From Belliella filtrata (GTDB lineage Bacteria; Bacteroidota; Bacteroidia; Cytophagales; Cyclobacteriaceae): a stretch of 64,000 bases of DNA. Location: assembly GCF_022549775.1 (NCBI RefSeq), contig NZ_JAKZGP010000011.1, forward strand, positions 1 to 64,000, in the 5' to 3' direction. Numbering within the stretch: the stretch's first letter is position 1; each line of letters starts with the position of its first letter. The position numbers and the translations under genes were made by a program. A model generated the notes under the pieces. That model was not told the origin of the DNA. It was given only the letters and a program-made list of their open reading frames with translations, and did not search any database. This document shows positions 17,550 to 27,002 of the stretch, in pieces.

Positions 17550-18176
17550 ATGAAACTGATTAGATCCATATATGTAATTGCTACAGCTGGTGTTGCACTG
17601 GGTTTTGCATCTTGTAGTGCCTCTGGAGATCATCCAGGGTACGAATATGCACCTCAGATGTATAACTCCGTGGCTTATGAGCCGTTGACTCAGATCGTAA
17701 ATGAAGATGAAGGAAAGTGGGTGTCAACACGTGAAGATGAGAAAGGTGAGTTTTTTAACTCTAATATAAACAATCCTCATAGGATGAATATGCGTGAGCC
17801 AGTCGCTAACACTGTTCCTAGAACAAAAGACGGTTTACTTCCTTACAGGTTAAAGGCTTTTGAACTTGAGAAAGCTGCTGAATTGGAAAATCCAGTAGAG
17901 CTTACCGATGAAGTTCTTGAAGATGGGAGATTGCTGTTTCTCCAGTATTGTAAAGCTTGTCACGGAATCAATGGAGAGGGTGATGGTCTTGCAGGAGAGG
18001 TGATCGGTGGTGTTGCCAATCTAAAAGGTGGAGCTTACGTGGATTTACCTGAAGGTCATATTTTTCATGTTATCATGAAAGGGAAAGGCAGAATGGGAGC
18101 ACACGGAACTCAAATTCCTCAGGAGAGAATTTGGAAAATTGTTCACTATGTTAAACAAGAAATTCAGAAGCAATAA
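17550..18176 (+). CDS. actE: Alternative Complex III subunit ActE, monoheme cytochrome c
   Basis: A 208-residue lipoprotein cytochrome c. I start it at the ATG at 17550, which directly begins a lipoprotein signal (MKLIRSIYV, lipobox FASC); a TTG 21 bases upstream overlaps actD and adds nothing. One heme site, CKACH, precedes a GEGDG loop, and GRMGAH supplies the likely Met ligand. ActE is the periplasmic monoheme subunit that docks on ActA and can pass electrons towards the oxidase. Confidence 0.95.
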   Translation: MKLIRSIYVIATAGVALGFASCSASGDHPGYEYAPQMYNSVAYEPLTQIVNEDEGKWVSTREDEKGEFFNSNINNPHRMNMREPVANTVPRTKDGLLPYRLKAFELEKAAELENPVELTDEVLEDGRLLFLQYCKACHGINGEGDGLAGEVIGGVANLKGGAYVDLPEGHIFHVIMKGKGRMGAHGTQIPQERIWKIVHYVKQEIQKQ

Positions 18177-18178
18177 TC

Positions 18179-19471
18179 ATGGCGCACGTTTCAAATTATA
18201 ATTTAGATCAAAAATTTGATTTCACAGCTTCGTTGAAGAAGTCTATCATGATCGTTTTAGGTCTTGGGGTTCTTTTGTTTGTTGCAGGTGTAATCGTTTC
18301 AATGGTAGGCGGTGGTCACCATGATGAGGCAGCTGAAGCTGGAGGACATGCTTTTCATTGGTATCAAAGAGTGTTTGCAAACCTTTGGATCAATAACGTC
18401 TATTTCACAGGTATAGCTGTAATAGGAGTTTTCTTTTTTGCAATTCAATATGCAGCTCAAGCTGGATGGTCTGCTGGTTTGTTGAGAGTAATGATTTCTC
18501 TAGGAAATTGGCTTCCAATAGCTGGTGTCTTGATGCTTGTAGTTTTCTTTGTAGCAAATCACGACTTGTTTCACTGGACACATAGCTATCTATTTGATAA
18601 AAACGATCCTCATTATGATAAAATCATAGATGGTAAAGGAGGTTTCTTCTATTGGCCTATGGAAAAAGGTTCATTCCCTATCTTTTATATCATTAGAATG
18701 GTAGCATTCTTTGGTATTTGGGTGTTTTTCTTCAATAAGTTAAAGAATCTTTCTTTTGCTGAAGACAATTTGAATGGATCGCATGATTGGTCAAACATTA
18801 GAAAATGGTCAGCAATCTTCTTGATTTTGTTCGCTGTTTCATCTTCTATTTCTGCATGGGACTGGGTGATGTCAATCGATACACACTGGTTCTCTACAAT
18901 GTTTGGATGGTATGTATTTGCCTCTTGGTTTGTAGCTGGATTGTCAGTGATCACTTTAATTACCCTTTACCTTAAAGGTAAGGGTTATTTGGAAATGGTA
19001 AACGAAAACCACATCCATGATCTTGGTAAATTTGTTTTTGCATTCTCAATTTTCTGGACTTATATCTGGTTTTCTCAGTTCTTGTTGATCTATTATGCCA
19101 ATATTCCAGAAGAGTCAGTTTACTTCGTAGAAAGATTGCAGAGTGACGTGTATAGCCCGTTCATTTTTGTAAACCTAGCTTTAAACTTTGTGTTACCATT
19201 TCTTGTTTTAATGACTAGAGATGCAAAAAGACATGGAATATTCCTTAAGGTTGTTTGTTCTTTGATCATTCTAGGGCACTGGTTCGACTTCTTCTTAATG
19301 GTTCAGCCAGGTACTTTAGGTCACAATGGAGGATTTGGTTTGATGGAAATCGGAATGTTGTTGATCTACGGATCTGCCTTTGCCTTCGTTGTTTTCAAAT
19401 CTCTAGCAGGTAAGAACTTGGTGGCGAAAAACCACCCCATGTTGGAAGAGTCTTATCATCATCATATTTAA
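18179..19471 (+). CDS. actF: Alternative Complex III subunit ActF, membrane protein
   Basis: A 430-residue protein with about ten transmembrane helices, distantly similar in plan to ActC. HDLFHWTHSY and SAWDWVMSIDTHWFSTMFGWY are typical ActF stretches with conserved acidic and His residues thought to line a proton path. It ends in a His-rich tail (SYHHHI). It follows actE by two bases and precedes coxB by 24, linking the two complexes in one transcript. Confidence 0.95.
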   Translation: MAHVSNYNLDQKFDFTASLKKSIMIVLGLGVLLFVAGVIVSMVGGGHHDEAAEAGGHAFHWYQRVFANLWINNVYFTGIAVIGVFFFAIQYAAQAGWSAGLLRVMISLGNWLPIAGVLMLVVFFVANHDLFHWTHSYLFDKNDPHYDKIIDGKGGFFYWPMEKGSFPIFYIIRMVAFFGIWVFFFNKLKNLSFAEDNLNGSHDWSNIRKWSAIFLILFAVSSSISAWDWVMSIDTHWFSTMFGWYVFASWFVAGLSVITLITLYLKGKGYLEMVNENHIHDLGKFVFAFSIFWTYIWFSQFLLIYYANIPEESVYFVERLQSDVYSPFIFVNLALNFVLPFLVLMTRDAKRHGIFLKVVCSLIILGHWFDFFLMVQPGTLGHNGGFGLMEIGMLLIYGSAFAFVVFKSLAGKNLVAKNHPMLEESYHHHI

Positions 19472-19495
19472 TATTTATCCGAAAAGAATATAATT

Positions 19496-20533
19496 ATGTA
19501 CGGATTTCTTATTGCAGTTGGTGTTCTTTTATTACTGTCTTTGATATGGATGGTATACAGGATACAAACTTTAGTTTCGGTAGTCAAAGGTTCAGATAAA
19601 AAGATTGCTTCTAGTAGTAATAAAGTGAACGCTATCCTGTTCATTGTGTTCCTACTTGGAGCTGGTATCTTGATGTTTTGGTATTCTATCAAAGAGTTTG
19701 ACAACTATAATTTACCGCTTGCATCAGAGCATGGTGCTGTTACTGACAACTTGTTCTGGATTACAATGGCTGTTACAGGTGTGGTGTTTATTATAACCCA
19801 CATTCTACTTTTCATTTTTCCTTATAAATATCAATATAAAGAATCAAGAAAAGCTACTTTCTATCCTGATAACAACAAATTGGAAGTGATCTGGACTATT
19901 GTACCAGCGATAGTCCTAGCTATCTTGGTAATTGGTGGTTGGAAAGCTTGGTCAGATATTACAGCGCCTGCACCTGAAAATGCTCATGTAGTTGAAATTA
20001 TGGGTTATCAGTTTGCTTGGGAAATTAGATATCCTGGTGTTGATAATGTTCTTGGAGATCATGATTACAGGTTGATCAATGAAGTGAACAATCCTTCTGG
20101 TGTAGATTTCTCGGATAAAAACTCATTTGATGATTTTACTTCACCAGTGATGGTACTTCCAAAAGGAGAACCCGTTTTATTGAAAATTAGAGCAAGAGAT
20201 GTGCTTCACTCGGTGTTTGCTCCACACATGAGACTCAAAATGGATGCTGTTCCAGGTATGCCGACCAGATTCTGGTTTACGCCAACAAAGACTACAGCTG
20301 AAATGCGTCAAGAACTTGGAGATGATGAGTTTGTCTATGAGATAGCTTGTACTGAAATTTGCGGTAGAGGTCACTTCTCTATGAGAAGAGAAATCAGAGT
20401 GGTGGAGCCTGCTGAATACCAAGAGTGGTTGAAAGAGCAGAAACCATACATTGTGAATGATCCTACACTAGTAGAGAATGTTTCTTCTGAATTGAAAGAA
20501 TTGGCTGATATCACAATCAGTGAATATAAGTAA
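19496..20533 (+). CDS. coxB: cytochrome c oxidase subunit II
   Basis: A 345-residue subunit with an extra N-terminal helix (about 2-20), the two usual membrane helices (about 40-60 and 78-100) plus a further hydrophobic segment near 135, and a periplasmic cupredoxin domain. CuA ligands are visible: His in HSVFAPH, then C285, E287, C289, H293 and M296 in the CTEICGRGHFSM motif. Unlike caa3 subunits it has no CxxCH, so electrons must arrive from a separate cytochrome such as ActE or the extra ActA heme domain. Confidence 0.96.
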   Translation: MYGFLIAVGVLLLLSLIWMVYRIQTLVSVVKGSDKKIASSSNKVNAILFIVFLLGAGILMFWYSIKEFDNYNLPLASEHGAVTDNLFWITMAVTGVVFIITHILLFIFPYKYQYKESRKATFYPDNNKLEVIWTIVPAIVLAILVIGGWKAWSDITAPAPENAHVVEIMGYQFAWEIRYPGVDNVLGDHDYRLINEVNNPSGVDFSDKNSFDDFTSPVMVLPKGEPVLLKIRARDVLHSVFAPHMRLKMDAVPGMPTRFWFTPTKTTAEMRQELGDDEFVYEIACTEICGRGHFSMRREIRVVEPAEYQEWLKEQKPYIVNDPTLVENVSSELKELADITISEYK

Positions 20534-20550
20534 TTATAAAAGGTAAAATT

Positions 20551-22440
20551 ATGGCAGCAGCTAACGTCGCTTTACATGATACTCATGATCACGATCATGA
20601 TCATGAGCATCACGATAACTTCATCACCAAATACATCTTCAGTACAGATCACAAAATGATCGGTAAGCAGTTTTTGGTTACTGGTATTTTCTGGGCTTTG
20701 ATCGGAGGTTTTCTATCTATCTTATTTAGACTTCAGTTAGGTTTTCCAGATATGGAACTCTACTTCTTGAAGCCTTTATTAGGTGGCTGGATAGATGATG
20801 CGGGTAAACTTGATCCGAATTTCTATTTGGCTTTAGTTACAATGCACGGAACTATCATGGTTTTCTTTGTATTGACAGCTGGGCTAAGCGGTACATTCTC
20901 AAATTACCTGATACCATTGCAAATTGGTGCAAGAGATATGGCGTCTGGTTTTATGAATATGTTATCTTACTGGTTTTTCTTTGTTTCTGGTGTGATCATG
21001 TTTTGTTCTTTGTTCTTAGAAAATGGACCAGCTGGTGGTGGTTGGGTAGTATATCCTCCTTTATCTGCTTTAGAACAAGCTATTCCAGGTTCAGGAATGG
21101 GAATGACGCTTTGGTTGATAGCTATGACTTTCTTTATAGCATCTTCTCTATTAGGAGGTATCAACTATATCACTACCGTAATTAACTTGAGAACAAAAGG
21201 TATGTCTTTTTCTAGACTTCCTTTGACCATTTGGGCCTTCTTTTTGACAGCCGTAATTGGTCTATTGTCTTTCCCTGTTTTATTTGCTGCTGCTTTATTA
21301 CTTGTATTTGATAGAAGTTTTGGAACATCATTCTACCTTGCTGATATCTATATTTCAGGTGAAGGTGCATTGCCAAATACTGGTGGTAGCCCAGTGTTGT
21401 ATCAGCATTTGTTCTGGTTCTTAGGTCACCCTGAAGTATACATTGTTTTACTTCCTGCATTGGGTATTACCTCTGAAGTTATCGCTACGAATTCTAGAAA
21501 ACCAATCTTTGGATACAAGGCAATGATCATTTCAATGCTAGGTATTACGATTCTCTCTTTCGTAGTATGGGCTCACCACATGTTCGTATCAGGTATGAAC
21601 CCTTTCTTGGGATCTATCTTTATGTTCCTGACATTGATTATTGCAATACCTTCAGCAGTAAAAGTTTTTAACTACCTTACGACACTTTGGAGAGGTAATT
21701 TGATCTTTACTCCAGGTATGTTGTTCTCAATTGGTCTAGTTTCTTTCTTTATATCTGGTGGTCTTACCGGTATTTTCTTAGGTAACTCCGCAATTGATAT
21801 TCAACTTCATGATACTTACTTTGTAGTGGCTCACTTTCACTTGGTGATGGGTTCAGCTTCATTCTTTGGTTTGATGGCTGGAGTTTATCACTGGTTCCCG
21901 AAGATGTTCGGAAGAATGATGGATGCCAAACTCGGTTATGTACATTTTTGGTTGACTTTTGTTGGTGTTTATTTGGTATTCTTCCCGATGCACTATATTG
22001 GTATCGCAGGATTTCCAAGAAGATATTATTCATGGACAAACTTCGAGTTCTCAAATATGTATACTGATTTGAATATGTTTGTATCTGCTGCTGCAATAAT
22101 TACTTTTGCTGCGCAATTTATATTCCTATTCAATTTCTTCTACAGCATGTATAGAGGTAAGAAAGCTTCTCTTAACCCATGGAGATCTACTACACTTGAG
22201 TGGACGACTCCTTTGTTCCCAGGACATGGTAATTGGCCAGGAGAAATACCTTCTGTTTACAGATGGCCTTATGATTACTCAAAGCCAGGTGCAAAAGAAG
22301 ATTTTATTCCTCAAACTGTCCCTCTATCTGCTACTCCAGAATCTAACTTGCCACATGAGCAAGAGTTAGTGAAATTGGAAAAGGAAATCATTGCTGAAGA
22401 AGAGCAAGTTTTGGTAGCAAATGGATCTAAAGAAGTCTAA
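20551..22440 (+). CDS. coxA: cytochrome c oxidase subunit I
   Basis: A 629-residue heme-copper oxidase catalytic subunit with about twelve helices. CuB and crosslink residues are in GHPEVY, followed by the HH pair in VVWAHHMF. Heme ligands are in HDTYFVVAHFH. The Glu in GHPEVY marks an A1-type oxidase with a D-channel. The first 23 residues hold seven His (9, 12, 14, 16, 18, 20, 21) alternating with Asp, an unusual acidic-His cluster that could bind metal. The 3' end overlaps ctaA by 20 bases. It reduces oxygen to water and pumps protons. Confidence 0.97.
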   Translation: MAAANVALHDTHDHDHDHEHHDNFITKYIFSTDHKMIGKQFLVTGIFWALIGGFLSILFRLQLGFPDMELYFLKPLLGGWIDDAGKLDPNFYLALVTMHGTIMVFFVLTAGLSGTFSNYLIPLQIGARDMASGFMNMLSYWFFFVSGVIMFCSLFLENGPAGGGWVVYPPLSALEQAIPGSGMGMTLWLIAMTFFIASSLLGGINYITTVINLRTKGMSFSRLPLTIWAFFLTAVIGLLSFPVLFAAALLLVFDRSFGTSFYLADIYISGEGALPNTGGSPVLYQHLFWFLGHPEVYIVLLPALGITSEVIATNSRKPIFGYKAMIISMLGITILSFVVWAHHMFVSGMNPFLGSIFMFLTLIIAIPSAVKVFNYLTTLWRGNLIFTPGMLFSIGLVSFFISGGLTGIFLGNSAIDIQLHDTYFVVAHFHLVMGSASFFGLMAGVYHWFPKMFGRMMDAKLGYVHFWLTFVGVYLVFFPMHYIGIAGFPRRYYSWTNFEFSNMYTDLNMFVSAAAIITFAAQFIFLFNFFYSMYRGKKASLNPWRSTTLEWTTPLFPGHGNWPGEIPSVYRWPYDYSKPGAKEDFIPQTVPLSATPESNLPHEQELVKLEKEIIAEEEQVLVANGSKEV

Positions 22441-23494
22441 AGATATTAACAGCTTTCGCAGAATCTCCTTGATTACTGTGATAGCTGTTTATTTTCTAAT
22501 ATTGGTTGGTGGGATCGTTCGAAGTACTGGTTCTGGTATGGGATGCCCTGATTGGCCAAAATGTTTTGGGAGCTGGGTTCCGCCTACAAGCGAGGATCAG
22601 CTCCCAAATGATTATCTAGAAGTTTATTTGGACAAAAGAGTTCAAAAGAATGAGCGTTTTGTATCTAGTCTTGAGCGACTCGGATTTCAAGATTTAGCTT
22701 ATCAAATTAAAAATGATAAATCCATACTCATTGAAGAAGAATTCAATGCAACTAAAACATGGATTGAGTATATCAATAGGCTTATTGGAGTACTGATAGG
22801 TTTCTTTATCATTCTTACCGTAGTTAGGTCAATTCCGTTGTGGAAGTACGACAAGGTGATTCCTATCATGAGTAATTTTAGTTTACTGTTAGTGCTCTTT
22901 ATAGGCTGGATAGGTTCTATCGTTGTTTCTACAAATTTGTTGTCTTGGGTTATTACCATTCATATGGTACTGGCGCTCTTACTTGTTTGTGTTTTGATCT
23001 ATGTACATTTCAGAGTTCATCACATAGACAAAGCATTGAAGAAAAGGACTGATCATGCTGCATCCTTGTTTTATTTGATGTTGGTAGGTTTGATCTTAAT
23101 GTTCGTTCAAGTCGTTTTGGGTACACAAGTAAGAGAACAAATAGATGTTGTTGCAAACTCATTTGGTAATTTGCTTCGGAGTAATTGGATAGATCAATTA
23201 GGTTTGACTTTCCTCATTCATAGATCTTATTCACTTTTGTTACTAGGAATTCATCTTGTGTTTCTATTTAAAGTGTATAAATATGCTGTTAGGCATTCAG
23301 GCATTTATAAATTGTCTTTTTGGTTAGTGGTTTTAATAATTATCGAGATATTAACAGGTATTGGAATGGCATATTTTGGTATTCCAGCTTTCTTACAGCC
23401 TGTACATCTTTTGTTTGGATCATTGATCATAGGGGTTCAGTATTTATTGTTGCTAAATCTTCATGACCAAAAAAATATTAAATTCGATTCATAA
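22421..23494 (+). CDS. ctaA: heme A synthase
   Basis: A 357-residue membrane protein of the CtaA/Cox15 family with about eight helices. The opening motif VRSTGSGMGCPDWPKCFGSW is diagnostic, with the two Cys of the family. Conserved His in WIEYINRL-flanking and HMVLAL, HRSYSLLLLGIHL and PVHLLFG segments bind heme. It converts heme O to heme A for CoxA. The start ATG lies inside coxA, 20 bases before its stop, indicating translational coupling. Confidence 0.95.
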   Translation: MDLKKSKDINSFRRISLITVIAVYFLILVGGIVRSTGSGMGCPDWPKCFGSWVPPTSEDQLPNDYLEVYLDKRVQKNERFVSSLERLGFQDLAYQIKNDKSILIEEEFNATKTWIEYINRLIGVLIGFFIILTVVRSIPLWKYDKVIPIMSNFSLLLVLFIGWIGSIVVSTNLLSWVITIHMVLALLLVCVLIYVHFRVHHIDKALKKRTDHAASLFYLMLVGLILMFVQVVLGTQVREQIDVVANSFGNLLRSNWIDQLGLTFLIHRSYSLLLLGIHLVFLFKVYKYAVRHSGIYKLSFWLVVLIIIEILTGIGMAYFGIPAFLQPVHLLFGSLIIGVQYLLLLNLHDQKNIKFDS

Positions 23495-23499
23495 AGTTC

Positions 23500-24402
23500 A
23501 TGAGTACTATTAATATTTCTGAAAATACTATATTAGATGCATTAGCTTTTAGAGCTAAAGCTTATTACGAATTAATCAAATTTAGATTAAGTGCTTTAGT
23601 CACTTTTTCTGCTGTGTTTGGTTTTATTCTTGGAGACTCTGGTGTCATATTCTCATGGGTTGGTTTTTTTGCCTTGATGATTGGTGGTTTTTTAATTAGT
23701 GGTGCTTCTGGTGCTGCAAACGAAATTCTTGAAAGGGATTATGACAAATTGATGAAGAGAACTCAAAACAGACCTCTTCCTCAAAATCAAATCTCGCTTC
23801 AAGAAGCCTATTGGTTTACTGTAATATTAGCTGTAGTAGGTGTTTCTATATTATGGTTGTTTACAAACCCTTTGACTACAGGACTCGGTGTTTTGAGTAT
23901 GGTCTTATATGTATTTGTGTACACACCATTGAAAAGAGTAGGGCCAATTGCTGTATTTGTGGGTGCTATTCCAGGTGCTATGCCACCTCTATTGGGATGG
24001 ACTGCAGCTACTGGAATGATTAGCCATGAGGCATTGATTATCTTTGGGATTCAATTTATTTGGCAATTTCCACACTTCTGGGCAATTGCTTGGGTAGGTG
24101 ATGAAGATTACAAAAAAGCTGGATTCAAGTTACTCCCTTCTGGAGGTAAAAAGGATCTCAATACAGCTATTCAAATAATGATCTATACCTTGTTCTTGTT
24201 ACCCTTAGGGTTGTTGCCAACATACTTTGGTTTGACAGGAATAAACTCTGGTATTGTGGCCACCATTTGTGGAGTTTTGTTTTTGGCACAAACATTCTCA
24301 TTGATGAAGGATTGCAGCAGAAAATCAGCTTTAAAGATTATGTTTGGCTCCTTTCTGTATTTACCAATAGTTCAGATAGCATACTTATTAGATAAGGTTT
24401 AG
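23500..24402 (+). CDS. ctaB: protoheme IX farnesyltransferase (heme O synthase)
   Basis: A 300-residue UbiA-family prenyltransferase with about nine helices. The polyprenyl-diphosphate-binding region NEILERDYDKLMKRTQNRPL is intact, and a second acidic loop (WVGDEDYKKAGFKLLP) is also present. It adds farnesyl to heme B, giving heme O, the substrate of CtaA encoded five bases upstream. Confidence 0.96.
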   Translation: MSTINISENTILDALAFRAKAYYELIKFRLSALVTFSAVFGFILGDSGVIFSWVGFFALMIGGFLISGASGAANEILERDYDKLMKRTQNRPLPQNQISLQEAYWFTVILAVVGVSILWLFTNPLTTGLGVLSMVLYVFVYTPLKRVGPIAVFVGAIPGAMPPLLGWTAATGMISHEALIIFGIQFIWQFPHFWAIAWVGDEDYKKAGFKLLPSGGKKDLNTAIQIMIYTLFLLPLGLLPTYFGLTGINSGIVATICGVLFLAQTFSLMKDCSRKSALKIMFGSFLYLPIVQIAYLLDKV

Positions 24403-24406
24403 GGAA

Positions 24407-24988
24407 ATGGAAGAGAAGTTAGCGTATGTAGAAGGAGCAGAACAGCCCATTGCGATGCATCCGAAGAAGTTTGCACTTTGGTTGTTTATGGTGACGGTTG
24501 TTATGATTTTCGCTGCATTGACTAGTGCTTATATTGTACGTCAATCAGAAGGGAATTGGTTAGAATATGATTTACCAGCGATATTTTATTATACCTCTGG
24601 GATCATTGTGTTGAGTAGTGTATTTCTGCATTGGGCATATGTTTCTGCCAAAAAGGATAACTTGCTACAATTGCGAGTTGGAATGTCAATAGCTACTTTG
24701 CTTGGTGTTTTGTTCTTAATTGGTCAGTGGTATAGTTGGGTGGCATTAGTAGACAGAGATGTTTACTTTGTAGGTAACCCAGCAGGTTCCTTCTTATATG
24801 TATTTACAGGTCTACATGCATTACACTTGATTAGCGGTGTGATATTTCTAATTATTGTGTTAATTTCGTCCTTTAGATATAAAGTACATTCACAAGCTAT
24901 GACTCCCATGGAAATGTGTGTTACTTACTGGCATTTCTTAGGAGGACTATGGTTGTATCTATTTATGTTTCTGCAATTAAATCATTAA
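24407..24988 (+). CDS. cytochrome c oxidase subunit III-like, short form
   Basis: A 193-residue protein with five helices and the subunit-III signature in its last two helices (FTGLHALHLISGVIF, CVTYWHFLGGLWLYLF). Its length matches the short subunit-III type that lacks the first two helices. A second subunit-III gene follows after 23 bases. Both kinds occur together in many Bacteroidota oxidase clusters. It starts four bases after ctaB. Confidence 0.92.
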   Translation: MEEKLAYVEGAEQPIAMHPKKFALWLFMVTVVMIFAALTSAYIVRQSEGNWLEYDLPAIFYYTSGIIVLSSVFLHWAYVSAKKDNLLQLRVGMSIATLLGVLFLIGQWYSWVALVDRDVYFVGNPAGSFLYVFTGLHALHLISGVIFLIIVLISSFRYKVHSQAMTPMEMCVTYWHFLGGLWLYLFMFLQLNH

Positions 24989-25011
24989 AAAAATAATTTA
25001 ATTTAATTTAT

Positions 25012-25788
25012 ATGTCAACGACTGCAACAGCGATTGGAGTGAGCTCCAAAAGAGGAATCTGGGGAGGTGGTAATGAACCACTTAAAGCCAGTTATGGAAA
25101 GCTAATGATGTGGTTTTTCCTACTATCTGATATCTTTACCTTTGCTGCATTTCTGATCACTTATGCTGCTATCAGGGTAAGTTATCCTGGTTATGCTGGC
25201 TCAATGGATACTTTCCAAGGGTCAAATGAGTATTGGCCGATTCCTGAATTAGTATTTGATGCATTTCCATTTTTCCATGGAGTGCACATGCCATTAGTTT
25301 TTGTTGGTTTGATGACATTCATATTGATTTTGAGTTCTGTTACGATGGTACTTGCTGTGGAAGCTGGACATAGAAATGATAGAAAAGATGTAGTTAAATG
25401 GATGCTTTGGACTTTGTTAGGAGGTATAGCTTTCTTGAGCTGTCAAGCATGGGAATGGTCCCACTTTATACATGGTTCTGATGGAGGAACAGTTTTGACT
25501 TATGTCAATTCAGTCAATAAAGTAGTAAATGAAACTGTTTTTGGAGCAAATCTCGTAGTTAACGAATATGGTCCAGCCGCTTTCGCTCAATTATTCTTCT
25601 TTATAACTGGTTTCCATGGTTTCCACGTGACTATTGGCGTTGTTCTATTGTTTTTAGCTTTTTACCAAGCAGCAGTAGGAGTGTATGAAAGAAGAGGGCA
25701 TTACGAAATGATTGAAAAAATCGGTTTGTACTGGCACTTTGTAGATTTGGTTTGGGTATTTGTATTTACATTCTTCTACCTTATCTAA
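25012..25788 (+). CDS. coxC: cytochrome c oxidase subunit III
   Basis: A 258-residue protein with about six helices. FFFITGFHGFHVTIGVV and GLYWHFVDLVWVFVFTFFYL are the standard subunit-III ending. LMMWFFLLSDIFTFAAFL is the usual first helix. An insertion between about 155 and 185 (NSVNKVVNETVFGANLV) forms an extracytoplasmic loop. It is the second of two subunit-III proteins here; they may form a heterodimer or one may be structural only. Confidence 0.93.
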   Translation: MSTTATAIGVSSKRGIWGGGNEPLKASYGKLMMWFFLLSDIFTFAAFLITYAAIRVSYPGYAGSMDTFQGSNEYWPIPELVFDAFPFFHGVHMPLVFVGLMTFILILSSVTMVLAVEAGHRNDRKDVVKWMLWTLLGGIAFLSCQAWEWSHFIHGSDGGTVLTYVNSVNKVVNETVFGANLVVNEYGPAAFAQLFFFITGFHGFHVTIGVVLLFLAFYQAAVGVYERRGHYEMIEKIGLYWHFVDLVWVFVFTFFYLI

Positions 25789-25927
25789 TAGGACTTACTT
25801 GATTTGAGGAATCACAAAGGTTTATCCTACCTCAAATGGTGATATATGTGATCATTTGTAAATTGAAATAATATCGCTTTCAATGATCTTTAGATTAAAG
25901 AAGGCTTAAAAGATAAATCATAACATT

Positions 25928-26257
25928 ATGGCTATACAAGAAAATAAATCGACTTTGGAAGTCACTCCAAGAGATGATGCGAAGTTTTGGAAAATCTGGA
26001 AGACAGCAGGTATTCTATTAGCGATTACTGCAGTAGAATTTGTGATGGCTTTTACCATGGATAGGGGATTGTTACTTTACTTTCTATTTATCGCTTTGAC
26101 GATATGGAAAGCGAAATATATCATGATGGATTTCATGCACCTTGGGGATGAGGTTAAGCCATTGTTTTATTCGATTATTGTACCTTTGATATTCTTGGTT
26201 TGGCTTGTGATTGCCTTAGTAAGAGAAGGAACTGATATCTTTAATTTGAGGTGGTAA
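25928..26257 (+). CDS. coxD: cytochrome c oxidase subunit IV
   Basis: A 109-residue membrane protein with three helices and the small-subunit pattern (WKAKYIMMDFMHLGDEVKPL) of bacterial subunit IV. It is separated from coxC by 139 bases with no gene and followed by a strong terminator, so the main oxidase operon may end here. Confidence 0.9.
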   Translation: MAIQENKSTLEVTPRDDAKFWKIWKTAGILLAITAVEFVMAFTMDRGLLLYFLFIALTIWKAKYIMMDFMHLGDEVKPLFYSIIVPLIFLVWLVIALVREGTDIFNLRW

Positions 26258-26274
26258 TCTTCAAATAATCTAAA

Positions 26275-26314
26275 AAAAAGTAGGTTGGAGAGAGACTCTT
26301 CAACCTACTTTTTT
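26275..26314 (+). terminator. terminator after coxD
   Basis: A roughly 16-pair hairpin (AAAAGTAGGTTGGAGA with TCTTCAACCTACTTTT) with one G-T pair and a five-base loop, ending in six T. It probably separates the act-cox operon from sco downstream, or lets only part of transcription continue. Confidence 0.88.
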
Positions 26315-26336
26315 GTTATAAGTAAAATTAATAATT

Positions 26337-27002
26337 ATGAAAGGATTAAGAATATTACAAGGCTTTGTTTTACTCTGTATCTTGATGATTCCTGTTTTGA
26401 TCATTGTCTTCCTAAAGACGATGACTACAAATACTTACCAGATTCCTGTTTTTTATGAAACAGGTGTTGACAACCCCCTTCAAGCTTGTGAGTTTGAAGA
26501 AGGAAAGCAACATAGCATACCGGAATTTGAATTGACATCTCAAAATAATGAGTCAATTGGTAGAACTGATATGAATGGTAAAGTGACGATTGTAGACTTC
26601 TTCTTTACTTCATGTCCAAGTATTTGTCCAGTGATGTCAACTGAAATGGAACGTGTTGATGATGTTTTTAGAAATGAAGATGATGTTCAAATTTTTTCGA
26701 TTTCAATAGACCCAGAATACGATACGCCAGAAATACTTCAGTCCTATGCCATGAAGCATAATGCAAACCCTGATAAATGGCATTTTCTTACAGGAGATAA
26801 AGCTTCAATATATGAGCTGGCTCGTTGTGGATTTATATTGCCTACGATAGACGGTGAGGGAGTTGCGGATGATTTTGTGCACTCTGATAAGTTTATATTG
26901 GTTGATGGTGATGGTAGGATCAGAGGCTATTATAGTGGTACGAGTAGAGAAGATGTAGATAGATTAATATTAGAGACTAAAATTTTACTTTATGGAAAAT
27001 AG
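26337..27002 (+). CDS. SCO1/SenC family copper chaperone
   Basis: A 221-residue membrane-anchored thioredoxin-fold protein. One N-terminal helix (about 7-28) is followed by the copper-binding CxxxC at C93 and C97 (SCPSICP) and the third ligand His in DDFVHSDKF. SCO proteins deliver copper to the CuA site of subunit II. It follows the oxidase genes after a terminator and overlaps the next gene by 11 bases. Confidence 0.95.
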   Translation: MKGLRILQGFVLLCILMIPVLIIVFLKTMTTNTYQIPVFYETGVDNPLQACEFEEGKQHSIPEFELTSQNNESIGRTDMNGKVTIVDFFFTSCPSICPVMSTEMERVDDVFRNEDDVQIFSISIDPEYDTPEILQSYAMKHNANPDKWHFLTGDKASIYELARCGFILPTIDGEGVADDFVHSDKFILVDGDGRIRGYYSGTSREDVDRLILETKILLYGK

